Of a DNA stretch of 64,000 bases, positions 47,685 through 56,182 are shown piece after piece. Each line of letters begins with the position of its first letter. Position 1 is the stretch's first letter. The notes beneath the pieces were generated by a model. That model saw only the letters and a list, made by a program, of their open reading frames with translations. It was not told where the DNA came from and searched no databases. This DNA comes from Parathalassolituus penaei (GTDB lineage: Bacteria; Pseudomonadota; Gammaproteobacteria; Pseudomonadales; Oceanobacteraceae): positions 62,001-126,000 of the forward strand of contig NZ_JAPNOA010000020.1 of the NCBI RefSeq assembly GCF_026626885.1. The letters run 5' to 3'. The position numbers and the translations under genes are program-made.

Positions 47685-48707
47685 GTGAATGAGCACGGGG
47701 CAAAACGCAGCGGAGTTTTGACGGCCGTGGAGCACCAACAGCAAGCATCGCAGGCACCGGATTGGTGCGTGACCGAAGCGCAGGACGCTGACGAACACGC
47801 TCATAACCTGCGTGACTGGCAGCAGCAGTACGACCAGCTCGGCAGCGGCCGCTTTTATGGTCGTATTGACGAGCTGGTGCTGCCGGATTTGCAGCTGTTT
47901 ACCGAACACACCAGCCATGCCCTGCGCCAGCAATGTAATGTCTGGCCCGATTCGTTATGGCTGGGGCTGGCGGTGAATCCACAGGAATGCCGCATCAATG
48001 GTGAAACCGTGGCGGCGTCGGAAGTGATGTGTCGCCCCGGTAATCTCGACTTTGAACTGCTGACCCCGGACCACTTTGATATCTACGGCATTGTGGTGCG
48101 GCAGGCTGAACTACAACGGCAGGCTGAACTGCAGGGTATTGAATGGTCAGAAGACTGGTGGTTGGCACCACGGCGCGGTGGTGATCCGCAGCGATTACAG
48201 GCCTTGCGTCAGGATCTCGGGCGTTTGCTGGCGATGGCCGCCGCAGGTGGCAGCGGGGTGCCAGCGCGCTTGCAGCAGGAATTGATGCTCGGTCGGGTGC
48301 TCGACTGGTTACAGGGCTCGGATGCCAGGGCCGCCGAAGCGCCTTCTCATGGGCGTCGCAAACAGGTGGTGGATCAGGTGCGCGAATACGTGCGGGCTCA
48401 TCCGGACGAGGTTCTGACCATTACGGATCTCTGCGAACGGGTGCATGTCAGCCGCCGTACCCTGCAATACAGCTTTGAATCGGTGATGGGCATCAGCCCG
48501 TTACGCTTCTTGCGACTGGTGCGTCTTAACGGTGTACGGCGGCAGTTATCCACACCGATGGCGGAAGCCGACTGGCGACCACTGGCGACTATTGCTGCCA
48601 GCTGGGGCTTCTGGCATCCGGGGGAATTTGCGCGGGATTATCGGGATCTGTTTGGGGAAAGCCCGTCGACTACCCGCGAGCGGGCCAGTCAGAACGGCGA
48701 AAGCTGA
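47685..48707 (+). CDS. eutR: AraC-family regulator of ethanolamine genes (EutR-like)
   Basis: 340-residue regulator. The C-terminal AraC domain has two helix-turn-helix units (TITDLCERVHVSRRTLQYSFESVMGISP and ATIAASWGFWHPGEFARDYRDLFGESP). The N-terminal ~220 residues (DQLGSGRFYGRIDELVLPDLQLFTEHTSHALRQ) match EutR, which in enterobacteria activates eut genes with ethanolamine and B12. Divergence from eutB supports this. The start is a GTG at 47685 with a weak site; a GTG at 47727 after GGAG is an alternative. Confidence 0.87.
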   Translation: MNEHGAKRSGVLTAVEHQQQASQAPDWCVTEAQDADEHAHNLRDWQQQYDQLGSGRFYGRIDELVLPDLQLFTEHTSHALRQQCNVWPDSLWLGLAVNPQECRINGETVAASEVMCRPGNLDFELLTPDHFDIYGIVVRQAELQRQAELQGIEWSEDWWLAPRRGGDPQRLQALRQDLGRLLAMAAAGGSGVPARLQQELMLGRVLDWLQGSDARAAEAPSHGRRKQVVDQVREYVRAHPDEVLTITDLCERVHVSRRTLQYSFESVMGISPLRFLRLVRLNGVRRQLSTPMAEADWRPLATIAASWGFWHPGEFARDYRDLFGESPSTTRERASQNGES

Positions 48708-48727
48708 GTGGACGGGGTTCGGATTTC

Positions 48728-49027
48728 TTAACGGCTGCCCAGCCATTCCTGCAAGGCGTCCGGGATACGCGCCGGGGTCGTGATTTTTACCCGCTTGTGG
48801 CGATTGAGTTCACCACTGAGGATATCCACCGCCGACTTGCTGACGCCAAACTGTTTGGCCAGAAACTTCACCAGCGCGGCGTTGGCCTTGCCTTCGATCG
48901 GCTGGGCCTGAATCCGCACCTTGAGTGCCTCGCCGTGCAAACCGGCAAAATCATCCTTGCTGGCATTGGGCTGCAGATGGCAGGTGAGGACCAGATCCTC
49001 GCCCTGCCACTGAAAGAACATCGTCAT
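48728..49027 (-). CDS. yggU: DUF167 family protein YggU
   Basis: 99-residue single-domain protein (DUF167). Typical segments: LVLTCHLQPNASKDDFAGLHG, LKVRIQAQPIEGKANAALVKFLAKQFGVSKSAVDILSGE and HKRVKI. Structures are known for the family but function is not. Two or three possible ATG starts lie within 7 bp (49027, 49021). Follows yggT closely in the pilT-linked cluster; convergent with eutR. Confidence 0.92.
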   Translation of the reverse strand: MTMFFQWQGEDLVLTCHLQPNASKDDFAGLHGEALKVRIQAQPIEGKANAALVKFLAKQFGVSKSAVDILSGELNRHKRVKITTPARIPDALQEWLGSR

Positions 49028-49045
49028 CAATCAGACCGGATCAGA

Positions 49046-49636
49046 TCAGAAACCGATGGCCAGACCCCGTGGCATTGAGGTCATCATCGCCAGCGGGTTG
49101 AGGATCAGGATTTCGAAAATCTGGATGATCAGGAACACCACAATCGGTGACAGATCGAGGCCACCCAGGTCTGGCATACGCTGACGCACCGGGCGAATCA
49201 GCGGTTCCAGAATCTGGTTCACCAGAATCAGCATCGGGTTGTAGCTGTTCGGGGCGATCCAGGACGCAATCACCATAATGATCATGCCCCAGAAGTAGAT
49301 CTTCACCAGCAGCGACAGCAGGCCCACGCCGGCCCAGATCACCAGGTTCATCCACGGAATACCGGGTTGACCAACAATCACCAGAATCAGCGCCATCAGC
49401 AGCAGCTGTGAGCCGTAGGCCAGCACCAGCGAAGCGATGTCGAGGCCACCAAAGCCCGGAATTACCCGACGCAGTGGTATCAGCAGCGGGTTGGAAAAAC
49501 GCACTACAAACTGCGAAATCGGGTTGTAGAAGTCGGCGCGTACCAGCTGCAGCAGGAAGCGCATGATAAATACCAGCAAGACCAGACTGCCGATGGAGTT
49601 AACCAGCAGAATTCCTACCTGAGAAAACGGAGACAT
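49046..49636 (-). CDS. yggT: YggT family membrane protein
   Basis: 196-residue inner-membrane protein with two tandem YggT repeats, each with a hydrophobic hairpin and a short conserved loop: FYNPISQFVVRFSNPLLIPLRRVIPG and later SYNPMLILVNQILEPLIRPVRQRMPDLGG. Linked to osmotic or cation stress and to cell-division clusters in various bacteria, with exact role unknown. Follows proC on the same strand. Confidence 0.93.
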   Translation of the reverse strand: MSPFSQVGILLVNSIGSLVLLVFIMRFLLQLVRADFYNPISQFVVRFSNPLLIPLRRVIPGFGGLDIASLVLAYGSQLLLMALILVIVGQPGIPWMNLVIWAGVGLLSLLVKIYFWGMIIMVIASWIAPNSYNPMLILVNQILEPLIRPVRQRMPDLGGLDLSPIVVFLIIQIFEILILNPLAMMTSMPRGLAIGF

Positions 49637-49744
49637 GGTGATTCCCTGTTGCCTGTTGCGTTAATTTCTTTTTAGCAAACCTGTCGTATGAATGACAGGT
49701 TTGCCCGACCGCTCCCGCTCAGAGAGTGAAACGGTCTGCAACGA

Positions 49745-50563
49745 TCAGTCACCCAGCAGGCGATTGAGTTCCCCGGCACGATCATTGGCCGCTTGCATGG
49801 CAGCGTCCACGATGTCGCGCAGGTGAGCGCCTTCGAAGGTGAAAATCGCACGTTCAGTGGTGCCGCCCGGTGAGGTCACACGACGACGCAGCTCGGCTGG
49901 GCCAACATCGGCGTTGGCGGCCATCTGGCCAGCACCCAGCGCGGTTTGCAGCGCCAGCTGACGGGAGGTTTCTTCACTCAGACCGAGTTTTACACCGGAT
50001 TCGATCATGGCTTCGATCAGCAGGAAGAAATACGCCGGGCCACTGCCAGACAGGGCGGTGACGGCATCGATTTCCTGTTCGGACTTCAGCCATACGGTGA
50101 TACCGGTGGCCTGCATCAGACGATCGGCCAGCGTACGCTGTTCGATTTCGACCGCTTCACTGGCCACCATGCCGGTTGCGCCCACGCCCAGCAGGGCCGG
50201 GGTGTTGGGCATACAACGCACCAGGTTGCGGCAACCGCTCCACTTTTCCAGATTGGCCAGGGTAATACCGGCGGCAATGGAGATAATCAGTGGCTGACGT
50301 GCGGACAGGGTCGCCTGCAGCGGTTCCAGCACGGTTTTCATCATTTGTGGTTTGACGGCCAGAATCACCAGATCGGCTTCACTGACGGCTTCGAGGTTAT
50401 CGGCGAACGTCTGGACCCCAAAGCTCTGGGCCAGGTTCTGGCGTTGCTGCTCGCCCGGGTCGCTGACGCGAATGGCGTTGGCAGTCACTTCGCCCTGACG
50501 GATAAGGCCACCAATAATGGCGGTGGCCATGTTGCCGCCACCGATAAATGCGATCTGGCTCAT
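49745..50563 (-). CDS. proC: Pyrroline-5-carboxylate reductase
   Basis: Last step of proline synthesis, NAD(P)H-dependent. 272 residues. N-terminal Rossmann motif AFIGGGNMATAIIGGL, then LAVKPQMM, RCMPNTPALLGVGATGM and the family signature ALSGSGPAYFFLLIEAM; C-terminal VTSPGGTTERAIFTFE. It lies 60 bp after yggS in the conserved yggS-proC-yggT-yggU unit. Confidence 0.96.
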   Translation of the reverse strand: MSQIAFIGGGNMATAIIGGLIRQGEVTANAIRVSDPGEQQRQNLAQSFGVQTFADNLEAVSEADLVILAVKPQMMKTVLEPLQATLSARQPLIISIAAGITLANLEKWSGCRNLVRCMPNTPALLGVGATGMVASEAVEIEQRTLADRLMQATGITVWLKSEQEIDAVTALSGSGPAYFFLLIEAMIESGVKLGLSEETSRQLALQTALGAGQMAANADVGPAELRRRVTSPGGTTERAIFTFEGAHLRDIVDAAMQAANDRAGELNRLLGD

Positions 50564-50623
50564 GCGTATTCCTTAAAAACGGTTAATTCGTTTGCAAACG
50601 GTTTGATGCCGGTCTGGCCGACA

Positions 50624-51337
50624 TCAAGGGTGGTAGTCGCGGGCACCAAAGATGTCGGTGCCAATTCGCACCTGGGTACTGCCTTCCGCAATCGCCAGTT
50701 CGAGGTCGCCGGACATCCCCATCGACAGGGTATCGAGGCGTGCATTCGGATAATCCAGCGGCTGGCGCTGCTGCATCTCTTCCAATAATAGCTGCATCCG
50801 CCGGAACTGGTCGCGCAGACGTTCCTGATTGTCGGTATCTTCAGGGATACACATCAGGCCGCGCAGACACAGGCGCGGCAAGTTATTCACCAGCTGCGCC
50901 AGTGCCGCCACGTCGGCAGGCATAACGCCGGATTTCTGCTCTTCTTCGCTGATGTTCACCTGAATCAGCACATTCAGCGCTGGCATTGACGCCGGTCGCT
51001 GGTCGTTGAGACGGGTTGCGATACGATCGCGCTCCAGCGTTTCCATCCAGTGAAAGTGTTCAGCCACCGAGCGGGTCTTGTTGGACTGCAGCGGGCCAAT
51101 AAAATGCCATTCGATATCGGTGAGGTCGGCCAGCTCCGGCATCTTGCCGAGTGCGTCTTGCAGATAGTTCTCACCGAACGAGCGTTGACCAAGGTTGTAA
51201 CACTCCCGAACCATACTGGCCGGCTTGGTTTTACTGACGGCCAGCAGGCGTACGTGTGCACGCTCGACACCACTGTTGTGACAGGCGTTGCTGATACGTT
51301 GGTCAATCCGGATGTAGTTTTCTTCGATAGTAGACAT
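50624..51337 (-). CDS. yggS: PLP homeostasis protein YggS
   Basis: 237-residue PLP-binding TIM-barrel protein of the COG0325 family, controlling free PLP and amino-acid balance. The PLP Lys lies in LLAVSKTKPASMV (about residue 36). Also FGENYLQDALGKM, IEWHFIGPLQSNKTRSVAE and LSMGMSGDLELAIAEGSTQVRIGTDIFG-type end, read here in two parts. ATG at 51337 (MSTIEENY) is chosen by similarity. Divergent from pilT. Confidence 0.95.
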   Translation of the reverse strand: MSTIEENYIRIDQRISNACHNSGVERAHVRLLAVSKTKPASMVRECYNLGQRSFGENYLQDALGKMPELADLTDIEWHFIGPLQSNKTRSVAEHFHWMETLERDRIATRLNDQRPASMPALNVLIQVNISEEEQKSGVMPADVAALAQLVNNLPRLCLRGLMCIPEDTDNQERLRDQFRRMQLLLEEMQQRQPLDYPNARLDTLSMGMSGDLELAIAEGSTQVRIGTDIFGARDYHP

Positions 51338-51530
51338 TGGTTCGGCTTGGTTTAGGATGATGAGCCAACGGGCCAGATGCCCGCTGCCATATGTGCTGAT
51401 CATATAAAAGCTTGTGCCGGGGCGCCATGCCAGACGGGATATCCGTGGCAGGTTTCCGGCCAGTCCGGATGGTTGCTGATGGCTCCACAGTCATGTGACA
51501 TACCCGGCCGCCGCAGAGGAGATTTAGGCG

Positions 51531-52565
51531 ATGGATATTACCGAATTGCTGGCATTCAGTGCCAAGCAGGGCGCTTCGGACTTGCACTTGTCAGCCGGTT
51601 TGCCGCCGATGATTCGTGTCGACGGTGACGTGCGCCGGATCAACCTGCCACCACTGAGCCACAAGGAAGTACACGCGCTGGTGTACGACATCATGAACGA
51701 CAAACAGCGTAAGGACTACGAAGAATTCCTTGAGACTGACTTCTCGTTCGAAGTACCGGGTGTGGCGCGTTTCCGTGTAAACGCCTTTAACCAGAACCGC
51801 GGTGCCGGTGCGGTATTCCGTACCATTCCGTCCAAGGTTCTGACCATGGACCAGCTGGGCATGGGTGAAGTGTTCAAGAACCTCGCCAATGTGCCACGTG
51901 GCATTGTGCTGGTGACCGGCCCGACCGGTTCCGGCAAGTCCACCACCCTGGCGGCCATGATCGACTACATCAACGACAACAAACACGACCACATCCTCAC
52001 CATTGAAGACCCGATCGAATTCGTACACGAATCGAAAAAGAGTCTGATCAACCAGCGTGAAGTACACCGTGACACCTTAGGCTTTAACGAAGCCCTGCGT
52101 TCCGCACTGCGTGAAGACCCGGACGTGATTCTGGTGGGTGAGATGCGTGACCTTGAAACCATCCGTTTGGCCCTGACCGCCGCCGAAACCGGCCACGTGG
52201 TATTCGGTACCCTGCACACCACCTCCGCCGCCAAGACGATTGACCGTATTGTCGACGTTTTCCCGGCTAACGAAAAATCCATGGTGCGTTCGATGCTGTC
52301 GGAATCCCTGCAAGGGGTAATCTCCCAGGCACTGCTGAAGCGTGTGGGTGGTGGCCGTGTGGCATCTCACGAAATCATGATTGGTACTCCGGCGATCCGA
52401 AACCTGATCCGTGAGGACAAAGTGGCGCAGATGTACTCCGCGATCCAGACCGGTGCTTCCTACGGCATGGTGACCATGGACCAGTCGCTGAAGAACCTGC
52501 TGGCACGTGGTCTGATCACCCGTGAAGGCGCCCGTGAAAAAGCCAAGGTGCCGGACAACTTCTGA
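51531..52565 (+). CDS. pilT: Type IV pilus retraction ATPase PilT
   Basis: Hexameric ATPase retracting type IV pili; drives twitching and DNA uptake. 344 residues. MDITELLAFSAKQGASDLHLSAGLPP start, Walker A GPTGSGKSTTLAAM, Asp box (ILTIEDPIEFVH), Walker B (DPDVILVGEMRDLETI), His box (TGHVVFGTLHT) and the retraction-specific AIRNLIREDKVAQMYS (PilT AIRNLIRE motif). GGAGATTTAGGCG precedes ATG. pilU follows after a hairpin. Confidence 0.97.
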   Translation: MDITELLAFSAKQGASDLHLSAGLPPMIRVDGDVRRINLPPLSHKEVHALVYDIMNDKQRKDYEEFLETDFSFEVPGVARFRVNAFNQNRGAGAVFRTIPSKVLTMDQLGMGEVFKNLANVPRGIVLVTGPTGSGKSTTLAAMIDYINDNKHDHILTIEDPIEFVHESKKSLINQREVHRDTLGFNEALRSALREDPDVILVGEMRDLETIRLALTAAETGHVVFGTLHTTSAAKTIDRIVDVFPANEKSMVRSMLSESLQGVISQALLKRVGGGRVASHEIMIGTPAIRNLIREDKVAQMYSAIQTGASYGMVTMDQSLKNLLARGLITREGAREKAKVPDNF

Positions 52566-52588
52566 TCCGGCTGGCTGCTTGAAAGGAC

Positions 52589-52612
52589 AGGCCCGGTACG
52601 CTCCGGGCCTTT
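52589..52612 (+). terminator. Hairpin between pilT and pilU (weak terminator or attenuator)
   Basis: AGGCCCGG-TACGCT-CCGGGCCT, a strong 8-bp stem followed by only TT. It may lower pilU expression or stabilise pilT mRNA. Confidence 0.45.
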
Positions 52613-52636
52613 AGAGGAATTCCGAGGTAAACCGCT

Positions 52637-53752
52637 ATGTCGATGGACAAATTCCTGCGCCTGATGGTCGACAAGGGCGCATCCGACTTATTTATCACCG
52701 CCGGTGCACCACCGTCGATGAAGGTAAACGGTCAGATGCTGCCGTTGAGCAAACAGGCGCTGGCAGCAGAACAGACCCGCGATATCGTGCTGGGGCTGAT
52801 GAACGGCCAGCAGCAGGATGAGTTTGAGAAACACAAGGAACTCAACTTCGCCATCAACGCCCGTGGTATCGGCCGTTTCCGTGCCAGTGCGTTTTACCAG
52901 CGTAACGTCTGTGGCATGGTACTGCGTCGTATCGAGACCCGTATCCCGGAAGTGGATCAGCTTGGTCTGCCGGACGTGATCAAGGAACTGGCCATGACCA
53001 AACGTGGCCTGATCGTGTTTGTGGGTGCGACCGGTACCGGTAAGTCGACCTCGCTGGCGGCCATGATTGGTCACCGCAATCGCAACTCCAAGGGCCATAT
53101 CCTCAGTATCGAGGACCCGATCGAATTTATTCACCAGCACGATGGCTGCATCATCACCCAGCGTGAAGTGGGCCTCGACACTGAAAGTTTCGACGTTGCC
53201 CTGAAAAACTGTCTGCGTCAGGCCCCCGACGTGATCCTGATTGGTGAGGTGCGTTCCGCCGACACCATGGAACACGCGATTACCTTCGCCGAAACCGGTC
53301 ACTTGTGTCTGGCCACCCTGCACGCCAACAACGCCAACCAGGCGCTGGAACGTATCATTCACTTCTTCCCGCCTGAGCGTCACAGCCAGATCTGGATGGA
53401 CCTGTCGCTGAACCTCAAGGCCATTGTTGCGCAGCAGCTGATTCCAACCCCGGATGGCCGCTCCCGTCGTGCGGTGGTGGAAGTACTGCTGAACTCGCCG
53501 CTGGCATCCGACATGATCCGTAAGGGTCAGGTACACGAACTGAAACCGCTGATGCGCAAATCGGTGGATATCGGGATGCAGACCTTCGACCAGGCGCTGT
53601 TTCATCTGTATGAGCAGGGTGAGGTGACGTACGAAGATGCGCTGTCGCATGCGGACTCGCCAAACGACCTGCGTCTGATGATCAAGCTGGCATCGGAAAC
53701 CGATGCGGAGCATTTGTCGGCGTCGACGCGCAAGCTGAAGCTGGAGAATTGA
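52637..53752 (+). CDS. pilU: PilT-dependent retraction ATPase PilU
   Basis: 371-residue paralog of PilT that adds force to retraction in a PilT-dependent way. MSMDKFLRLMVDKGASDLFITAGAPPS start, Walker A GATGTGKSTSLAAM, ILSIEDPIEFIHQ, Walker B DVILIGEVRSADTME, and ETGHLCLATLHANNANQALERI. The longer C-terminus (HADSPNDLRLMIKLASE) is typical of PilU. It lies 71 bp after pilT with AGAGGAA and CGAGG upstream. Confidence 0.96.
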   Translation: MSMDKFLRLMVDKGASDLFITAGAPPSMKVNGQMLPLSKQALAAEQTRDIVLGLMNGQQQDEFEKHKELNFAINARGIGRFRASAFYQRNVCGMVLRRIETRIPEVDQLGLPDVIKELAMTKRGLIVFVGATGTGKSTSLAAMIGHRNRNSKGHILSIEDPIEFIHQHDGCIITQREVGLDTESFDVALKNCLRQAPDVILIGEVRSADTMEHAITFAETGHLCLATLHANNANQALERIIHFFPPERHSQIWMDLSLNLKAIVAQQLIPTPDGRSRRAVVEVLLNSPLASDMIRKGQVHELKPLMRKSVDIGMQTFDQALFHLYEQGEVTYEDALSHADSPNDLRLMIKLASETDAEHLSASTRKLKLEN

Positions 53753-53782
53753 TCCGGCGCTACGCGGGTTTGCGGGTTATCC

Positions 53783-53812
53783 ACAGGCGGCTTCGGCCGC
53801 CTGTGTTGTTTC
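53783..53812 (+). terminator. Terminator of pilTU
   Basis: ACAGGCGGC-TTCG-GCCGCCTGT stem with a UUCG tetraloop, followed by GTTGTTTC, 31 bp after the pilU stop. Confidence 0.75.
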
Positions 53813-53880
53813 TGGCTTCAGACACCAGGCGCTTGTCCTGCCGGGGGGCCTTTGCTGTCAGTTTGGATGGATGCTGTTCG

Positions 53881-53936
53881 CCAGACGCCAGACGCCAGAC
53901 GCCAGACGCCAGACGCCAGACGCCAGACGCCAGACG
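53881..53936 (+). repeat. Heptamer array, 8 x CCAGACG
   Basis: Eight perfect tandem copies, preceded by GGATGGATGCTGTTCG, the same lead-in that precedes the heptamers before copy B in cluster 1. Confidence 0.95.
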
Positions 53937-53940
53937 TCAA

Positions 53941-54175
53941 GCCGCTTGCCCTCTTGGGGGACCTTGTCCCCCGGCCGGGCGGGCCTCCCCCTGCTTTTGC
54001 CCGCTGGGCTCGTTTTCCCGGTTTTCACCGACAACGGCTTTTCGACCCCGACCCGATGGCACGTCCCTGTGCCAACGGGTCTGGCGGGGCATCCATGCCC
54101 CGGCTGGGTCGGCCGTTGCGGCGAATCCCGGCTCGCCCAGATGGGCATTGGCGGCCACCTTCGGTGGGCAAAGCC
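53941..54175 (+). repeat. Composite hairpin repeat, copy D
   Basis: Starts GCCGCTTGCCCTCTTGGGGG and follows copies A and B through GCCCAGATGGGC, then diverges; instead of CCAGCTGCGCTGG it has GGCCACCTTCGGTGGGC, a different small hairpin. Confidence 0.88.
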
Positions 54176-54247
54176 GTTTTTTTCCTGGAGCGCGCCGTTG
54201 GCCGCGATGGCGTGGCGGGGATTTTCGGTGTGGATGGATACTGTGCG

Positions 54248-54296
54248 CCAGACGCCAGACGCCAGACGCCAGACGCCAGACGCCAGACGCCAGACG
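54248..54296 (+). repeat. Heptamer array, 7 x CCAGACG
   Basis: Seven perfect copies directly before copy E, with the lead-in GGATGGATACTGTGCG. Confidence 0.95.
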
Positions 54297-54300
54297 CAAA

Positions 54301-54546
54301 GCCGCTTGCCCTGCCTGGGGGACCTTGTCCCCCGGCCGGGCGGCCGTCCCCCTGCTTTTGCCCGCTGGGCTCGTGCCTCCGGTTTTCACCGACAACGGCT
54401 GATCGACCCCGGCCCGATGGCACATCCCTGTGCCAACGGGCCTTGCGGGGCATCCATGCCCCGGCTGGGTCGGCCGTTGCGGCGAATCCCGGCTCGCCCA
54501 GATGGGCAATTAACAGTGGCCAGCTGCGCTGGGCGAAATCGGTGCA
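54301..54546 (+). repeat. Composite hairpin repeat, copy E
   Basis: Same hairpin order as A and B, including CCAGCTGCGCTGG and the AAATCGGTG end. A change CTCTTGGGGG to CTGCCTGGGGG lies just before the first stem, whose GGGGGAC/GTCCCCC pairing is kept. Confidence 0.9.
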
Positions 54547-54565
54547 AATAGATGCTCTGTTGTAG

Positions 54566-54585
54566 TGTGGGCATTTATGCCCACA
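54566..54585 (+). repeat. TGTGGGCAT hairpin at the end of cluster 2
   Basis: Identical to the hairpin at 6611-6630, with the same flanks GATGCTCTGTTGTAG and AAAAATC. Confidence 0.88.
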
Positions 54586-54601
54586 AAAATCGCCCTCGAC
54601 G

Positions 54602-54657
54602 CCCGACGCCCGACGCCCGACGCCCGACGCCCGACGCCCGACGCCCGACGCCCGACG
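54602..54657 (+). repeat. Heptamer array, 8 x CCCGACG
   Basis: Eight perfect copies after one degenerate unit (CTCGACG, 54595-54601). It ends 1 bp from the stop codon of the minus-strand LigB-type gene. Confidence 0.95.
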
Positions 54658-54658
54658 C

Positions 54659-55471
54659 TTACCGTCCGTACTGTACGCCGGTGATCCAGGCTTTGCCGAA
54701 CAGGCCGTTGTAGATGATTTCGCCGGGGTCGTCGAGGGCGGCGCCGAGGATGACCATGAGGGGTAGCAGGTGTTCTTCGCGTGGGTGGACGAGTTTGGCG
54801 TTGGGGGCGGAGACCCAGTCGCTGAGGCGGCGTTCGCGTTCCGGGCGAGGCATTACGGCGACTTCTTTTAACCAGGTGTCGAACGGTTCGGAGACCTGAC
54901 GGGCGAGGTCGGTGCGGTTGATGCGTAGGTTATGGAATGACTGGCCGCTGCCGAGAATGAGGATGCCTTCGTCACGCAGTGGTGCCAGCGCGCGGCCCAT
55001 CCGGATGTGGTCGGCGGGGTTGAGGCTGCGCAGCATCGACAGTTGCAGGATCGGCATGTCGGCGTCCGGGTACATGACTTTCAGTGGCACAAAGGTGCCG
55101 TGGTCATAACCGCGTTCTTCGTTGGTGTCGGTGGCAAAACCGGCCTTGTGCAGCAGTTCGGCGACCCGTGGTGCCAGTTCCGGGTAACCGGGGGCTGGCC
55201 ATTGGATCTGGTAGGCATCGTCCGGGAAGCCGTAGTAGTCGTACAGCATCGGCGGTTGCGGGGAGGTCATCATGGTGGCGACGGCTTCTTCCCAGTGTGC
55301 CGAAATCACCAGCAGGGCTTTGGGTTTCTGGCGCAGGGTGGACGGGTACTGTTCGAGAAAGCGTCGCAGGTTGGCCATTTCCGACTCACCAAAGCGGCCG
55401 CCGAGATCAACAAACGGCCAGGGGCCGCCGCCGTGGGGCACAAATACGGTCGGTAAACGGGTTGGTTTCAT
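54659..55471 (-). CDS. LigB-type extradiol dioxygenase family protein
   Basis: 270-residue class III extradiol dioxygenase-like protein. Probable metal ligands are in FVPHGGGPW (His13), VISAHWEEA (His about 58) and the YDHGTFVPLKVMYPDADMP block; GSGQSFHNLR follows. DUF/LigB proteins of this size include 4,5-DOPA dioxygenases (YgiD), but this one belongs to the HGGGPW branch, whose natural substrate is often unknown. The stop codon directly abuts a heptamer array. Ribosome site GGAGG precedes ATG at 55471. Confidence 0.85.
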   Translation of the reverse strand: MKPTRLPTVFVPHGGGPWPFVDLGGRFGESEMANLRRFLEQYPSTLRQKPKALLVISAHWEEAVATMMTSPQPPMLYDYYGFPDDAYQIQWPAPGYPELAPRVAELLHKAGFATDTNEERGYDHGTFVPLKVMYPDADMPILQLSMLRSLNPADHIRMGRALAPLRDEGILILGSGQSFHNLRINRTDLARQVSEPFDTWLKEVAVMPRPERERRLSDWVSAPNAKLVHPREEHLLPLMVILGAALDDPGEIIYNGLFGKAWITGVQYGR

Positions 55472-55543
55472 GCTGGGTCCTCCGGAATTCGTCAGGGGGA
55501 AAGGCCGGTCCTGACCTTCCCCCAGGGTCTGGAGGCAGTCTAC

Positions 55544-56020
55544 TCAGAGCCAGCGGCGGACAGAATCCCGATAGCTGGTGAAGTCTGTTCCAAAACGCTT
55601 TTCCAGTCGTTGTTCCTCTGGTCCGATCTGGAAACGGTTCAGATAGACCATAAACAGCGGCACCAGCAGCAGCGGCAGGATATGCGACAGATACAGCGCC
55701 CACGCCGCCAGTACCAGCAGAATGCCGACGTACATGGGATTACGGGTGAAACGGTATATTCCGCTGGTGACCAGGGCGCTGGTGCGATCCGGGCGGTGTG
55801 GGTTGATGGTGGTTTTGTGACGCCAGAAGCAATACACACCGAGCAGTGCCGAGACTATGCCGCCCGCGGCGACTAGGCTGCACAAGGCCAGATGGTGAAA
55901 CGGCAGCTGCGCCGGACGTGGCACAAACGGCACTATCAGCGCCATCAGAATGGCCAGTGCCAGCGCCACCAGGGGTGGTGGGATCAGTAATTCCAGACGG
56001 GCAAGCAGTTGGTCTTTCAT
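55544..56020 (-). CDS. Isoprenylcysteine carboxyl methyltransferase-like membrane protein
   Basis: 158 residues with about four membrane helices (VALALAILMALIVPFV, LALCSLVAAGGIVSALLGVYCFW, YVGILLVLAAWALYL, ILPLLLVPLFMVYL). The C-terminal ICMT/PEMT-like motif reads GIYRFTRNPMYVG and later EEQRLEKRFGTDFTSYRDSVRRWL-type ending (split: EEQRLEKRFG, then FTSYRDSVRRW). The substrate of bacterial members is unknown. ATG at 56020 is favoured over 56032, with GGAG at 8-nt spacing. Confidence 0.85.
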   Translation of the reverse strand: MKDQLLARLELLIPPPLVALALAILMALIVPFVPRPAQLPFHHLALCSLVAAGGIVSALLGVYCFWRHKTTINPHRPDRTSALVTSGIYRFTRNPMYVGILLVLAAWALYLSHILPLLLVPLFMVYLNRFQIGPEEQRLEKRFGTDFTSYRDSVRRWL

Positions 56021-56182
56021 GAGGATCTCCATTCAGCTGCTGGCCATCATAAACCAGCAGGCGGGTGGCTTCAGTGCCACCAACGGCGAATGGTCGTTCA
56101 GGAAAATGGTCGTTCAGGAAAATCGGCGTGCCAGTCGGCGTATGACTGCTGAAGGCGACAGTGCGCGTCAGTCGGCGGAGGG

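Larger units (their letters stand above)
53815..54658 (+). repeat. Repeat cluster 2 (no genes)
   Basis: About 840 bp between pilU and the LigB-type gene. It contains two CCAGACG arrays, two composite hairpin repeats (53941-54175, 54301-54546), the TGTGGGCAT hairpin (54566-54585) and a CCCGACG array, in the same orientation as cluster 1. A segment at about 54176-54240 (TTTTTTTCCTGGAGCG...) is unique to this cluster. Confidence 0.9.
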
